Source of the DNA: Druceiella hillmani
Taxonomy: Eukaryota; Arthropoda; Insecta; Lepidoptera; Hepialidae
Direction: 5' to 3'
NCBI GenBank assembly: GCA_039881145.1
Contig: JAYKKI010000061.1
Coordinates: 11,134,001-11,198,000, forward strand
Length of the DNA stretch: 64,000 nt
Shown here: piece by piece, positions 24,205 through 53,983 of the stretch
Numbering within the stretch: position 1 is the first letter of the stretch
Layout: every line of letters begins with the position of its first letter
Notes under the pieces: model-generated
The model's input: only the letters and a program-made list of their open reading frames with translations
Database searches by the model: none
Told to the model about the DNA's origin: nothing
Position numbers and translations under genes: made by a program

Positions 24205-25498
24205 CCTATACAATCTATGAGGTCTTCAGATATATATTCTGAATGAACGGTATTATCAATTGTTGTGCCTTGAAAACTGATTCTTTTTCACTCCTATTTT
24301 AATTGATGGGGTTTTTGGAAATATACATAGCAAATATCATCTTTACGCTGATAAATTTTAGACATATTTCTATACAAATGTACAATTTATAATAACTATC
24401 ATCAATACCCACAAATAGAACGTCGATTCAATCGGTCAGTGAGCTCATAAAATGGATATGTTAGTTTACCCAATTAAGTATCAAACCTGCCTTCTAAAAT
24501 TATGCAAAATCATTTAGTTTATTAAGATAAAAGTAACTTAGCAACTTGAACTTTGTTTGAATTTCTCGTTTCTTAGGAAATGCGTTATTACAACAGCAGG
24601 CAATCTAAATTTTAATATTATTTTTGAACATTATCTGAATACAAGCATTTGTGAAATCCATTTACACGTTTTTACCTCATAGTTTAACAGATAGATAAAC
24701 CAAAAACTGACAGACGTACATTTCGTTATTTTGTTGTTTTTTTTTTTAATGTTTAACTAATACAAAATGTAGCCTGAATTTTAATTGGAATCACAAGTAT
24801 TTTCAAGGTGCAAGTTCTGTTCAAATCGGCCTTGTAGTTTTAGGTACTACTTTAGCAGAAAGAAATTCACTTTTAAAAAATGTATTTTAGTTTTACTCGA
24901 TTCCAAATAACCCAACAATGAATGTTCTAAAAATGTTACCATGCAATCACTTCGTAATTTATTTAATATAGATAACAGTATTAATTTACCATGTGCCAGC
25001 GAACCGAAGAACAATTTACCAGCGAACTACTGACGGACATTTTTCACGAACGGTTGCACAAAAAATAAAAACGTAACAACACAAATTGTGAAAAAATCCC
25101 ACGATTATTGAAAACTTCGATTAAAATTACACCGTATTATGATCATATACCATGGTGTTCCATTTAATTAATTTTTTGAATTTTTTAAAATTATTACCCT
25201 ACTTTGTAGAGTAACTTTTTCTAAGTAAATTTTATTAGATTCTATGCATATTTTCAAATTAATATTAGCACTGTTTTAAATACGTTTTTTTATCACTGCA
25301 AAAAGTAAAAACTAAATATTCCGAATTTCCTATTATTTGAATTTCATTTTTTTATTCATTGTTGATGTTATTCTGTTTATAATACCATTGTCGTTTGAAA
25401 GTTATTCTCCTAAGTATTTGTATCCTAACTGATATTATAGTATAAACTACATAGAAAATTTGGATATATAGACGTATGGATGGATGAATGTGTATTAC

Positions 25499-25541
<43 letters not shown>
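25499..25541. repeat. (AT)n microsatellite
   Basis: An alternating AT run with one GT step. Confidence 0.9.
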
Positions 25542-25543
<2 letters not shown>

Positions 25544-26129
25544 ATATAACGATTACTGTACACAAGATTATTGGTAATAATGATAGAAAATTACAGACGT
25601 CATCAAGCTTAAGTAATTTATAAGAAATATGCAGTTTAGCGAAAAAAGAAATTATTCTGTTGTTTTTAAACTAAAGGAATTATAGCTAAATGGTGAAAAT
25701 GAATACTGATACCGTATACCATTAACAAAATATAAATCTTATTATTTTGTTTCTCACCTCGAAAATCTTTCAAAATGAATTATGTGTTGTTTCAAAATAA
25801 TATGCATGAATAATGCAATGATAGAACACTGCAAATACGATTATTAATAGAAGTTAAAGGTTATCCTCAGAACACTTGCAAAAAACTTGCATTGCATTTA
25901 TACAAACAAGTATACGGATAAATAAAAAAATAAAAGTGCACCCAATCAAATAGAACGTATATTTTAATTTAGTATGCCAAGGTTTTTTTGGCTTCGGCTT
26001 TTCTCTTTCATTGGCAGTACACATTGATGTCGAGGGTTTTTTTTTTAATTTAAAGCATAGCTCTTTAATATTTCCAACATAGGTACAGCATTCTTAATAA
26101 CGTATAAATGACCTATACTGAACAAAATC

Positions 26130-26230
26130 TAACTCTTATAAGGTCATTCACGTGTTTGTCGGTGTGTCCGTCCCTCAGTCGTTTTTCTCCGAAATCACTT
26201 GTCGTCGTACTTTAAATTTAGTACAGTGAT
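26130..26230. repeat. Diverged copy of the CTTATAAGGTC / GTCCGTCC dispersed repeat
   Basis: CTCTTATAAGGTCATTCACG, GTGTCCGTCCCTC and TTTTTCTCCGAAATCACTT parallel 6915-6985 in order, with much divergence. Confidence 0.4.
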
Positions 26231-28072
26231 AAAGTGTGTTTTCCGACATATATCTAAATTATTAATGTTCATGTGAAAATTTTACAGAGGGAAAATTAAG
26301 CACCGCAAAATGGTTTTTCTCTTATTTTATCTGTCATGTAAGCTTATTAAAAAGCGACTTGCAAGGACTCCAAAACAAATTTATTTTATGTAAGTTAATT
26401 CTGCAGATATTACTGAAGAAGTCTTAATAAATTTTATTGACAACCGTTTGAATTGAAATCTGAAATTTGCTATCTCAAATCTCTGATGTCAAAAATGTCA
26501 AATGTAAAATGCTTAAAAATAAAGTATATTAACCCGCCTTTATCTTAATAATTAACACTCAAAAATATTCATAAAAATGTTAGAAGAATAAAAAAATACT
26601 CAATTGTTTGTTTCAGTTTTGTATATAGTTTGGTACATCAATTGAAGAACTAATAAACATAAGGATTCTAAATCTTAGATTCAGAATTTTATATAGGACC
26701 GTGTAGAGATATTCTTGAAAAGGTGGACTTGAAATATAACGATAGGTAATCCCATATTTCAAACTGCAAATTGAAAAGTATTAAAAATTGGGCGATATCT
26801 GTAAATCTCATATTTTTTATATATTCACTGTATTTTACGCCCGAGAAAGAAAATATATTTTTATGGTGAAAAATTATATAAATATTTGTGTATAATTTAC
26901 ACACATATTAAATATTCCTAAATTTTTATATAGGTTTCAATGTACGGCGCCCTCGCGGCGCCACTTTAATCGTACTCAACGGGTTTTTTCCCTAATCGTC
27001 AGCTGTTTAATTAACTAGACTTAAGAATAATCTATATCACATATAAAAAATATTTCATTCAACGATACGATCATTTCAGAGTTTATTCAATTCTGTATTA
27101 TTATAAACCTTGCCGCTGCTCGTTGTCCATTAATACTACCAACCGAGAAACCATTGTATTCGTGAAGATGACCATTAACCTTCAATATTATCATGAGGGG
27201 TAACCGATTGTTTTCATACATCAATTATTACATATCAAGTATATTGATATTCAAGATAATACGAGAAGTTTATTGAATTGCTTCACTCAGATAATCAACT
27301 CTCTTTAATTTCAAATGAGTCGCTTACACAAGGCTTATTTATCATGTGTTATATAAATGTTAGATTTGTAATTTTCTTGATCAACAGTTTTTTGAAATAG
27401 TTTCCACGACAGCTCATTAACGCAATGTAAGCCCTCATCAATAAGAAACTACATAAAATTTCAAAAGCGTATTTGAACAAAATTTAAATTCTGTTTATTT
27501 ATGACAAATTGATTTGCAAGTCATGAAAATCAATAAAAAGAGTCCCTATGAATTTGTTTCTCCTCGATCTCAATAGTAAAATTCAGCTCAATATTTCTAT
27601 TTCAATAATTTATTTCAATAATTTTATATTAATATACTATAGGTAATTACCGGCAACGTCGCTTCAGCTAAGTCCTGTATCTAATAATAGTTCACAGGAA
27701 TTCCCAGAAATCAATATCTACCGCGATAAAGCGAGTATTTCGACGCAACTCTACGGGTGTCTGGAACATTGATTCGTTTTAGCATACTCTTATCATTAAC
27801 GACTGACAATGGAAATACCATATCATGACATGTGTGTGTGATAAATTCCGGATTTACCCACAGTCTAAAAATATTTAATGTATGCGCGTTTCAAATTAAA
27901 TTACTTGTTTACGGTTCAAGATTGTCATAACTTTTCCGTTGCCGTGATTTGGATACTTTGACTTCTGTACCATAATTCGGGACAACCTGGGTTTCATTCC
28001 TGACCGCACGTAGATCTGGGTGGGACTGATGTTCTGGTTAGCTGCAAGAGATTGCTAAATCTTATTCTTTAC
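26231..28072. other. Intergenic, no gene seen
   Basis: Mostly AT-rich. A small GC hairpin GGCGCC-CTCGC-GGCGCC lies at 26946-26962. A box B-like GGGTTTCATTCC near 27988 has no box A partner. Confidence 0.55.
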
Positions 28073-28100
28073 ATAGGACGGATTTATAAATCCGTCCTAT
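28073..28100. repeat. 28-bp perfect palindrome
   Basis: ATAGGACGGATTTA directly abuts its reverse complement with no loop, giving a perfect even-length palindrome. Confidence 0.85.
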
Positions 28101-29093
28101 ATATTAATTATACACATTAAAATACATAAGTATATAATTTAAGTAATTAACTTTCATGTCTCAATTGTTTTCAGATTTATCTGTAATTATGCTAAAACCT
28201 TTCCATATGAAAAGATTATCTTTTTCATAAAATTGACCTAAATATAATAATTCGTCATTATTTGTTTCGCCATCCAAAATTACTACTAAAATATTCAATG
28301 ACATTTTTTGTTCTTGACGTATGTGTTTGCTTCATTGGTAACTGTATGTCGTAATTGTATGTGTACAAAATATAACCTGCCTTTGTTAGCCTATAGGAAA
28401 AAAGACTGCAATGGACCAATAGAGGAATGGACATTTTATATGCACGATTCTGTAAAATTTCGAGTAATTGCTCTCTGGCCAGAAAAAAACCACTCATTAA
28501 AAGGAGTAGAAAATGAAAAAAATAATAGTCCAATTTTAATCACGTTACATCAGCGAATAAATTTAATTTAGGTATAATTTTTCAGTCAAGAATGATGAAT
28601 AACCTAGCCTACTATTGGAAGAAAACCGTGTTAACATTAAATTAGATTAGATATCAAGCCAAACCTAGAATATAAAAAAAATATAGAAATAAAACTACCA
28701 TTCTTTACCAATCCTCTCAATCATTATTAATTTTTCAGTCTTTCATTAATTATAAATAAATAATGGGCATGTAATGATATTAAAAGTGTATGTTACGACA
28801 GGTTTAGTGATTTGGCTACTTTTGCTCTTAATAAGGGAACTGCATCATTATATGGCATTGGTGGCTGGTACGTGAAAACTATTTATTCGTGTCTGGGTTC
28901 CAGGTCTTCATTTGACCATTAGAAATAAGGATATGTTTGCAAGCGTGAGGTTTCTTCTTTCATATTCCATATTAATCGTAATAATCATAATAAGCCATCC
29001 TTAGCCATTTCGGTGTAGGTCTCTTTCAATTTGCACCTCTCGGTTCTATTTTGAGCGGTCTGGATCCAGATTGTTCCCGCCACTTTCATTATG

Positions 29094-29095
<2 letters not shown>

Positions 29096-29133
<38 letters not shown>
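29096..29133. repeat. (AT)n microsatellite
   Basis: An alternating AT run. Confidence 0.95.
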
Positions 29134-29138
<5 letters not shown>

Positions 29139-29576
29139 TCGAACGACATTTATTTTGGACGAGTTCGGTTACAACTAATGTTAACAAAACAAAGAAAAAC
29201 GTTATGGGTTACTAACAATTTCCCGCAAGTAATAAAGTACCGTTCAAGGTCTGTACGATCGTCAAACGATCTTTGGATGGCTCCCATTTTCTACTACTAA
29301 AATATTTTTGTATTCATCTAAAGTCGGTCATTCCCCTCCATGTGATAGTCAAGAGGCTTTGGTCACCTTATTTGCCTGTCATCCATGAGATGTAAAAAAA
29401 TGTATTCTCGTAAATGTATATGTTTAAAAGATTTCCTTCACCGTGGTCGAGTTTATTATATAAACTGGCTTCATCGACAGTAACGAGTATTCTTAACAGA
29501 AAGTATGGTATTTAGGTATAAAAAGTATAATGTTAACACACGTCGTCAGTAGACACGGATACCACATATAAAAATG

Positions 29577-29581
<5 letters not shown>

Positions 29582-29614
<33 letters not shown>
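29582..29614. repeat. (AT)n microsatellite
   Basis: An alternating AT run followed by a T-run. Confidence 0.95.
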
Positions 29615-29624
<10 letters not shown>

Positions 29625-30647
29625 TGTATATATATATAGATTTCACGAATGATTTTATACTCAATAACACAGCCTACTGTAGCACCCTCCATTGACGTGC
29701 GCGTATTGATGCCCAACGTTGACAACACGAGGATATTTGGTGATCACAAAACATACTCGCCTGGCGCTGTTACGTTGCCATCGATCTCTACATTATCACT
29801 GTTTTCTGTATTATATTGAAGTTTTAGAGTATAGAATCGTTTAGATATAGAGTTCGTTTTCTTACAGGCACTTTCGTTAATAATGACGTAATTGAACATG
29901 TATTTTCTATCATGGGGTTTCTTTTTTGTTTCTTTATAAAATTGTTATAGACCCAGGCCCATGCCTGGGCATTGTTACAGACTGGAGAATCTTCTTATTC
30001 CCAAATGTATAATACTTTTTTTCATTATATGTGTTGATGTGACATGAATAACCAATTTTAATCATCTGGAAATTTTTATTGTTACTTTTTTTTATTTTCC
30101 TAACCTTGAGGAAAATGTAGGAGACATTTTCCTCTATTCTTTTTATGAATCGTTTGAATCAACTATTATCCTATTTTAATTAAATAGATTTGTAAATTTA
30201 CATATGTTCATCGCATGAAGACAAAAATACGTAGAGAATATTATTTCTCTTAATTCTCCTGTAAAAATAATTTTAGCTTATATTAATTTAAAAACGCTTT
30301 AAAACTTTAAATGATAAAAAATGGCCAAGTGCAGGCTATACCTGCGCATTTAGTGTTCCGTGCCATCAACCCATCATTTAAATTATCAATATTAATGCAC
30401 TCTGCACTACCTGCCACTGATAGCACCAATGCGGTATCACATCACGTATTTACACGAGCTGGGAAAGGAGCATTTCAACTGAACCAAATAAAAAATTTTG
30501 AGAAACGTATAAGGTGCATATAAAATTTATTTCTTACAATGTTAGAAACAATTTTTGCCAAAAAACTTTTTCTCTAAAAACAATAGTTCAGCAATCATGT
30601 AGAACAGAAATCAATATTGTTTTAGTTGATTTGTAAAAACAACAATA

Positions 30648-32571
30648 ATGCCTAAACGCAATTTGATGATACCGCAGACATTACGTGTGAAAAGTGTCGT
30701 ACTGATTTTAGTGTCGGTGCCAGTGGTACATGGTGGTGCCAGTGGTACATGGTGGTGCCAGTGATATAGAAAAACATTTAAAATCAGAAAAACATAGGCT
30801 AGCCGATCAAGCTGCTGCTACAAGCTCGTCAATGCTTAGCTTTTTTAAGAAAACGGATTTGTCGACTTCCAAGGATTTGGATATAGCTGCAGCTGAGGGT
30901 ACGTGGGCGTTTCACACCGTGCAACATAATCACAGCTTTCGCTCAAATGACTGTTCTCCTCCTTTAATTTAGGCATGTTTTGAACATAAATTTAGATATG
31001 CACGTACAAAGTCTGAAGCTATTGTTGTAAATGTGCTTTCAACTATGGCAGCCGAAGATTTAAAAGAGCATTTACGCAAAGCCCACTGCGTAACTTTATT
31101 GACGGATGCTTCAAACCATGGCTCGATCAAACTATTCCCAATTTTTATTCGCTATTTTTTACCATGCGAAGGCGTGAAAGTCAAGGTTTTAGAGTTTCAG
31201 GAGCAACCAGGCGGAACATCGGATATTATTATCGATTATTTGAAGGAAGTGGTGTCTTTTATTTATTATTGAAAATATAATATTATTTATTATATTTTTA
31301 TTTATTATTGAAAATATAATATTTATTATATTATTTATTGAAAAATTGTGGCGTTTTGTGGAGACAACACGAACTGCAACTTCGGGGGAAAGAATAGGAA
31401 AGGAACAAACAATATTTACTCAAAATTGATTACATCACTCGGCAGACAGCTTTTGGACTTGGATGTTGAGCTCACATAGTCCACAATGCGATCAAAGCTG
31501 CCGCTGATTGTCTTCCTGTTGACTTCGAATGCATCATTGTGAAAATTTACTCATTTTTCTACATCTACAGCGTTCGAGTAGAAGCTTTGAAAGAGTTTTG
31601 TGATTCTACCGAGACTGAGTATCATAAACTGCTTGGCTACAGTAAAATAAGGTGGCTTGCGTTAATGCCCGTGCTTGAGAGAGTTATAAAAATGTTTCAG
31701 CCTTTGAAAAACTATTTTCTGAGTATCGACAAATGTTCAAATATTTTAAAGACGTTTTTTGAAAATCCCAACTCAGAATTGTCGTTATACTTTTTGCACG
31801 CACAAGCAGCCACCTTTCATGAAGCTGTGTTGAAAATCGAAGGATAAAATGTGTCGGCCGTAGAGTCTGCCAAGGAAATTAATCGTGTCCGAGATAATCT
31901 GGCACTAAAAGAGAACACGATTTTCCTTCCCCATATTGTCCGTAACCTGCTTGTATAATTACAAGAAAGAGAAGCTGTTGTTGACCAACAGAATGTAAAA
32001 ACTGCGGCCGCTGAGTTTTATAAAACAAGCAAAGAACACTTGGAGCAGTGGTGTCAATTCAACACCGAACTATAGGTGTTTGAATGGGCCAATTTAACAA
32101 AAATTCCTACGTGGGAAGAGGTACAGAAAGTGCTGGATTTACTGATTACGCAAGGGTTTATTAGCAGCAACCAAGATACGAGTCTTTGACGAGTTTTCAC
32201 TTATTCCCAACTTTGCGACAAGTGAAAAAATCTCTGGCTGGAATGGCGAGAATGTTTCTACTGAAAACCGTTGGGTCAAATTATTTCAGCACTTCCATAC
32301 CAACAATCTTCATTTTGAAAACTTTTCCACAATTATTGAGTATGTTTTGTGTCTGCATGGAAGTAACGCACCTGTTGAAAGAGTTTTCTCACACATGAAC
32401 AAAATATGGACAAGTGATAATACACAGTTGAGTGTAGCAGTATTGAAAGCTCTTTTGATTACGAAGATAAATATAAATAAATCATGCACTGAGTTCCACA
32501 CTTATCTAAAAGCAAGACCCGATATTTTGGAAAAAAATTGTTCAGCCGACAAATATAAAAATACGACTTAG
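30648..32571 (+). pseudogene. hAT-superfamily transposase-like gene, decayed
   Basis: An ATG at 30648 opens a frame resembling the BED-finger plus hAT transposase proteins of animal genomes. It starts MPKRNFDDTADITCEKC. After a 19-bp tandem duplication that spoils the finger come GASDIEKHLKSEKHRLADQA, SMLSFFKKTD, AAAEGTWAFHTVQHNHSFRS, FRYARTKSEAIVVNVLS, VTLLTDASNHGSIKLFPIFI and GDNTNCNFGG. Then follow RVEALKEFCDSTETEYHKLL with KIRWLALMPVLERVIKMFQP, and near the end SNAPVERVFSHMNKIW (the hAT dimerisation block). Frame changes and stops separate these blocks (about 30970, 31272, 31845, 31957, 32075, 32188), and AT-rich duplications interrupt 31250-31345. The order matches the family and length is nearly complete, so this is a moderately old dead copy. 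Terminal repeats were not found, so a retired domesticated gene cannot be excluded. Confidence 0.8.
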
Positions 32572-34245
32572 AAGTCACGCCACTACTGGGGCTTAGTAAT
32601 TCGTGCCTACTTGTTTACTATTTTGTGTTTAGTGGTTTGATTATTTTGTGTTATCTATCTTCTATAATAAAAAACTTGTAAAACGCTAAAAACTTTTTTT
32701 ATTATACATATAATTCCGCAGATGTCACGCTCTGGCAAAAAAAATAAATAGTCACGTTATCTATACTCTATAATGCGTATTATATATTTTTGCTTACTTT
32801 TAAGTATATATTTACATGAGCGCATGATGCAGGCGCGGATAATAATATGTTTGTGTAAGCACCAACAAACCGAGTGAGCGAAAATAGGCGGATATGATAT
32901 TACTAAACCACAAAAAAGGATAAGTAATTTCCCCTTTTCTACCTATTTGGATCACAGGGTTACGTCCTTGTTCCCCTACCTCCTACATCCTAGAATTATG
33001 TTGTCATATTATACCAAAAAGAAATAGGGGAATAAACTAAATGAAATATCATTTATTTGAATGCTACTCGAATAACTACTACATTAATAAATAACACACT
33101 ACTACATTAATAAATGCACATCTGTGAAATGAAAAACCCTTCTAGATAATAAAAGATTATAAAAAATCCCAAGTAATATTAAAATACTCAATATTTAGGA
33201 TTGTTAAGGTCACTCATTCTACGTCTCAGGTTAGAAACCTAAGTGTAACAATAAGCATTTGATTCTGCAAATGTGATTAAATATTTTTGTATCTTCTGAT
33301 ATGTCAGAGTTGCACAATACGCGGATAATTACTCGAATGATTCATTTAAGGAAAATAAGTTACATTATACAAGACTCAACGATTATATTTTTAAAAAATA
33401 GCTTCCTAACTTAGCTAAGAAGTTACATTCAATAAAGAAAAATTTAATTTCGCCCACACTTATTGAGAAGCACTGTGTTCATTACGTTATTAGCTCGTAA
33501 TCAACTCGTGAGTCACCAGTCAATTCCTTAAAATTTATTTTATACATAGCTATCTACATATTTCCGAAATAGTCGTTCGAAAAGATCTGATAAAGAGAAA
33601 AGCCTGTCAATCATGAATGGAACTCGTATTACGAGGCATTACTCCTTACATATTTAAGCATTTATAAACATTTAATGGTACGTAATATTTCTGTTAAACT
33701 ATTTACAAAATTTTAATCTTTAAAACGTTAAAATATTCCCTATTTCTTCTACAAGCGCACATTTCAAGAAAATATATAGAATTATAAATAATTGATTTTT
33801 CAATTTTCCCCTTTACTTGTGCTATAGACCTCCCATTATGCCTACTTTCAAGATTGTAGGTTGATAGGAAGTGAAGTGCAATGTATTTTTATTGCATGAA
33901 CTGAAAAGCTTATACAGCGATATGAGAGCGTCTACCTGAGTAGAACTTAATTTTTTTTTAAACACAGCAGTGAAACCATTATTTAAATCGATTTAGTTGA
34001 TTTGATGTACGCTGAAACAGACATAAAAACTATTCCAAAAACTATTGCGTCCTGTTTTATGGGTGTATTAATAGTTTTTTTTATTCATTTTCTTTTTAAA
34101 TTTCTTCAGTACCTCTTACAGTTTGAACACATACAGACTCCCGATTATCACAATACGTAACCCATATTTTTTACAAACCTATCGTATTAAAATTTTGCTA
34201 TTTATTGTTTTAAATAAATGTAATGCCATGTGCAATGATAACATT

Positions 34246-34249
<4 letters not shown>
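32572..34249. other. Intergenic, no gene seen
   Basis: AT-rich. Holds copy B of the dispersed repeat (about 33590-33835) and nothing else recognised. Confidence 0.6.
33590..33835. repeat. Dispersed repeat, copy B
   Basis: Pairs with 1640-1860. Shared order: GGAACTCG(T/C), CATATTTAAGCATTTATAAACA versus CACATTTAGGCATTTAAAAACA, TTACAAAATTTTAAT, and GCGCACATTTCAAG versus GACGCATATTTAAA. Family not recognised. Confidence 0.45.

Positions 34250-34301
<52 letters not shown>
34250..34301. repeat. (AT)n microsatellite
   Basis: An alternating AT run. Confidence 0.95.
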
Positions 34302-34304
<3 letters not shown>

Positions 34305-36477
34305 AATATTCATGAATGAGAAATATGAAGGATAAAAAAATTTACGTACCCAATCAGATAAATTGTCGTTGAACAGAGCTACCGATATCAAAATTTTATT
34401 TTCTAATTTTAAAATCCAAACAAGTATTTTAATAAAAATTATAAAATACTTTAATAATAATTCTACAAGATTTTAATATTAATCATTTTAACTAGGGTCT
34501 TTAAAATACTTCTTATTTTCTTTATTGTTGTGTGCAACAATACATAATTTAACGAAATCCGAAAGTAATCTTATAAACTCGTTTCAATAACTACATCTTA
34601 ATTCTCATATTAGGGCTTTCGCGATAGCTTTGAGTATTTGCAATAGTAATTTAATAATTTTAATTACATTAAAAGATAAATATGTCAACGCTTTTTTTTT
34701 CTTTTGCAAAGAAAAAAAAAGCGTTGACAACTTATTACGGGTTAGTGATTACTAACTATATCATTACATAAATTTAAAGTATCTAGTTCAAACCATTTTC
34801 TCTAAAGGTTACTGACTTCCGATATATTCTTTTCAGTAGGTCAGCTTGATAACTTAACATTTCATCTAGATCAGATATTCCCAAATATTTTCCCACGCCA
34901 TTGAATTATTAAATATATTATTAGAATAAAGTTATACCGCATAATGGTTAAACGATAAAAATCACAATAGTTATTGAAAGTGTCTTTGATCTATTTGTAA
35001 AACGATGTTACATTTTACAGTACATGTCTGAATAGTAAATACAAAGAATGATGCTGCTTGGAACGGGGCGGGTTAAATTGAATTTTAGTTAGAACTTTTA
35101 GTAAAACTTAAATTTATTAATGAATTTAATTGATTATCACAACCATAACAGAAAATAAAGTTTCGTGAAGATATGTAACAAAAAATGAAAAAAAGCAACC
35201 AAGATTTTCTGGATAGTTATGGGTATTCATTTTTAGCCCTTCTATCAATATTCCTCTTCTATGAAAAATTCTTCTTCCTTCTTAGTACAGTTCCAGGGAT
35301 TACACCCAGTGCTAAAGATATTCTCATCCATAATAATTCGGTCTAATTCGCTTTAGCGAGCATTTGGCAACAGCTTTTTATATTATTACGAGCTTGCTGA
35401 AGCGACTTCGTTCACATGAATTCTCTTTTTTATTTTCTCTCAGATCCCTGTAACAAACAAATAGCAGGTTTTCTGACTTTTACTATCATTTAATACGCCA
35501 AATAAATCACTCCTTTTAAAATATTTACTACGTACACTAAAACTGTAATACAGTGAATATAGTAAAATATTTAATATGTTGATTCTGTTACAATTTTATT
35601 ATATGTACAGGTTTTCCCAATTAGGGAAATATTTTATATGCTTATTTTGATAATTGTTTTTATTTTATTTATAAGCCTTTAAGAGGCTTATTAAATCTGA
35701 AATATTTTAGTAGTTACTTGCCGTTTTCTTTAATAATCTTCTGAGCATCGAACAATCGGGCCGAAACGAACATCGATCGAACATCGAACAATCGAAATAT
35801 CGGGCCACAGATAGTAAGTATTCTTTACAGTTATAATCTGAAAAGTATTTCCGAAAGTGATGACGAAATCTGATTTTTTCCATAAATTATAAAATTATTG
35901 GAAGTTAGTGGCCAGGTCAGGGAAGGTGTTACGCACAATACCTTATTGTTAAGCTACTAGAATATTTAATTTTTTATTATCTTTAATGCGACCTTAACAT
36001 AACTTCTGAATCATGTCAGCATCATATATACAGAAACATATATAGTGAAACCCGATAATTCATTTTAAATAGGAAACATGTATTATTTAAGATAAGACTC
36101 TAATAGGTACTACGTTATATTACGAGACGAAAAATAAGTTATTTTAATTTAAGCAATAATTGTTACTATATGATTTCGCGGGAATAGTAATTTAATGACA
36201 CAAGGATAACATTTATACGTGACGAACTGTGATAGTGTAAAAGTGAATCTACATGAAGCACACAGTGGTTGTATGTGAGGTTAATTTAAAGCGGTATGCC
36301 AGCCTTAATCAAGCAGTTTGTTGTAGATCTCAGTGACAACTCGTTTTAATGCACACTGGTATCCGCTGCTGTCAGTTTTGGAGAACAGTTTACATATGTA
36401 TATTTATAATTTTAAATACGTATATTTATGAATTAATTTAAACGTGTTTCTTCCCAACGTTCATAATAAGTGTCAGA
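34302..36477. other. Upstream region of gene 2
   Basis: The intergenic region that should contain the promoter and 5' UTR of gene 2. It holds a hairpin at 34684-34728 and a short repeat of CGAACATCGA / CAATCG units (about 35750-35812). TCAGTT at about 36375 could be an arthropod initiator, and a TATATTTATAA lies at about 36397, but neither placement is convincing. No other gene seen. Confidence 0.5.
34684..34728. repeat. 21-bp perfect inverted repeat with homopolymer core
   Basis: The left arm is GTCAACGC plus nine T plus CTTT; its exact complement follows after a 3-base loop. Confidence 0.8.
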
Positions 36478-53692
<17,215 letters not shown>

Positions 53693-53983
53693 GTATATAT
53701 TCAATGCCTTCGATAAAGAATGACAATTATAAGAAATAAGTGTTTAATAAAAATTATAGTAACAATTTACTGCTTTGATTATTCATGGCCTCACATAAAC
53801 TTGCAACAACTTTCAAAGTAAGTCAAGATTTAAATGCAGAATAACATTCAGGTTATGAACATGAAGACATTTGCGTCAAGTAGATTACCATAAAGAAGAT
53901 TTTTCAACGCGGTATTTCTCCCTTACTTATTTTTTATGTTCGATCGAATAATTATCTTGTAATACATGCCATCACCAATTATA
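53693..53983 (+). other. Start of gene 2 intron 4
   Basis: Aligns loosely with gene 1 intron 8096-8695 (ATAGTAACAATTTA; GGTATTTC). No gene. Confidence 0.6.

Larger units (their letters stand above)
23322..26100. other. Intergenic, no gene seen
   Basis: AT-rich, with (AT)n tracts at 24126-24203 and 25499-25541. The open frame 23786-23977 has no recognisable domain. The stretch near 24810-24850 (GTTCAAATCGGCCTTGTAGTTTTAG) resembles a common insect repeat tail, but I cannot assign it. Confidence 0.55.
28101..30647. other. Intergenic, no gene recognised
   Basis: Overlapping open frames at 28258-28571 on both strands show no known domain. (AT)n tracts lie at 29096-29133 and 29582-29614. The 3' part (about 29940 on) may be the 5' flank or untranslated part of the following hAT-type element, but I could not find a terminal inverted repeat. 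Confidence 0.5.

Noticed and set aside
27980..28000. SINE box B (GGGTTTCATTCC)
   Set aside because: No box A at the right distance and no tail; too weak to call.
28258..28571. Two overlapping frames of 87-91 codons on opposite strands
   Set aside because: No recognisable domain, signal or splice context; length is compatible with chance.
36100..36477. NF-kB (Relish/Dif-type) sites expected for an immune protease promoter
   Set aside because: The only GGGAA (near 36180) does not complete a GGGRNNYYYY-type site; no convincing site seen.
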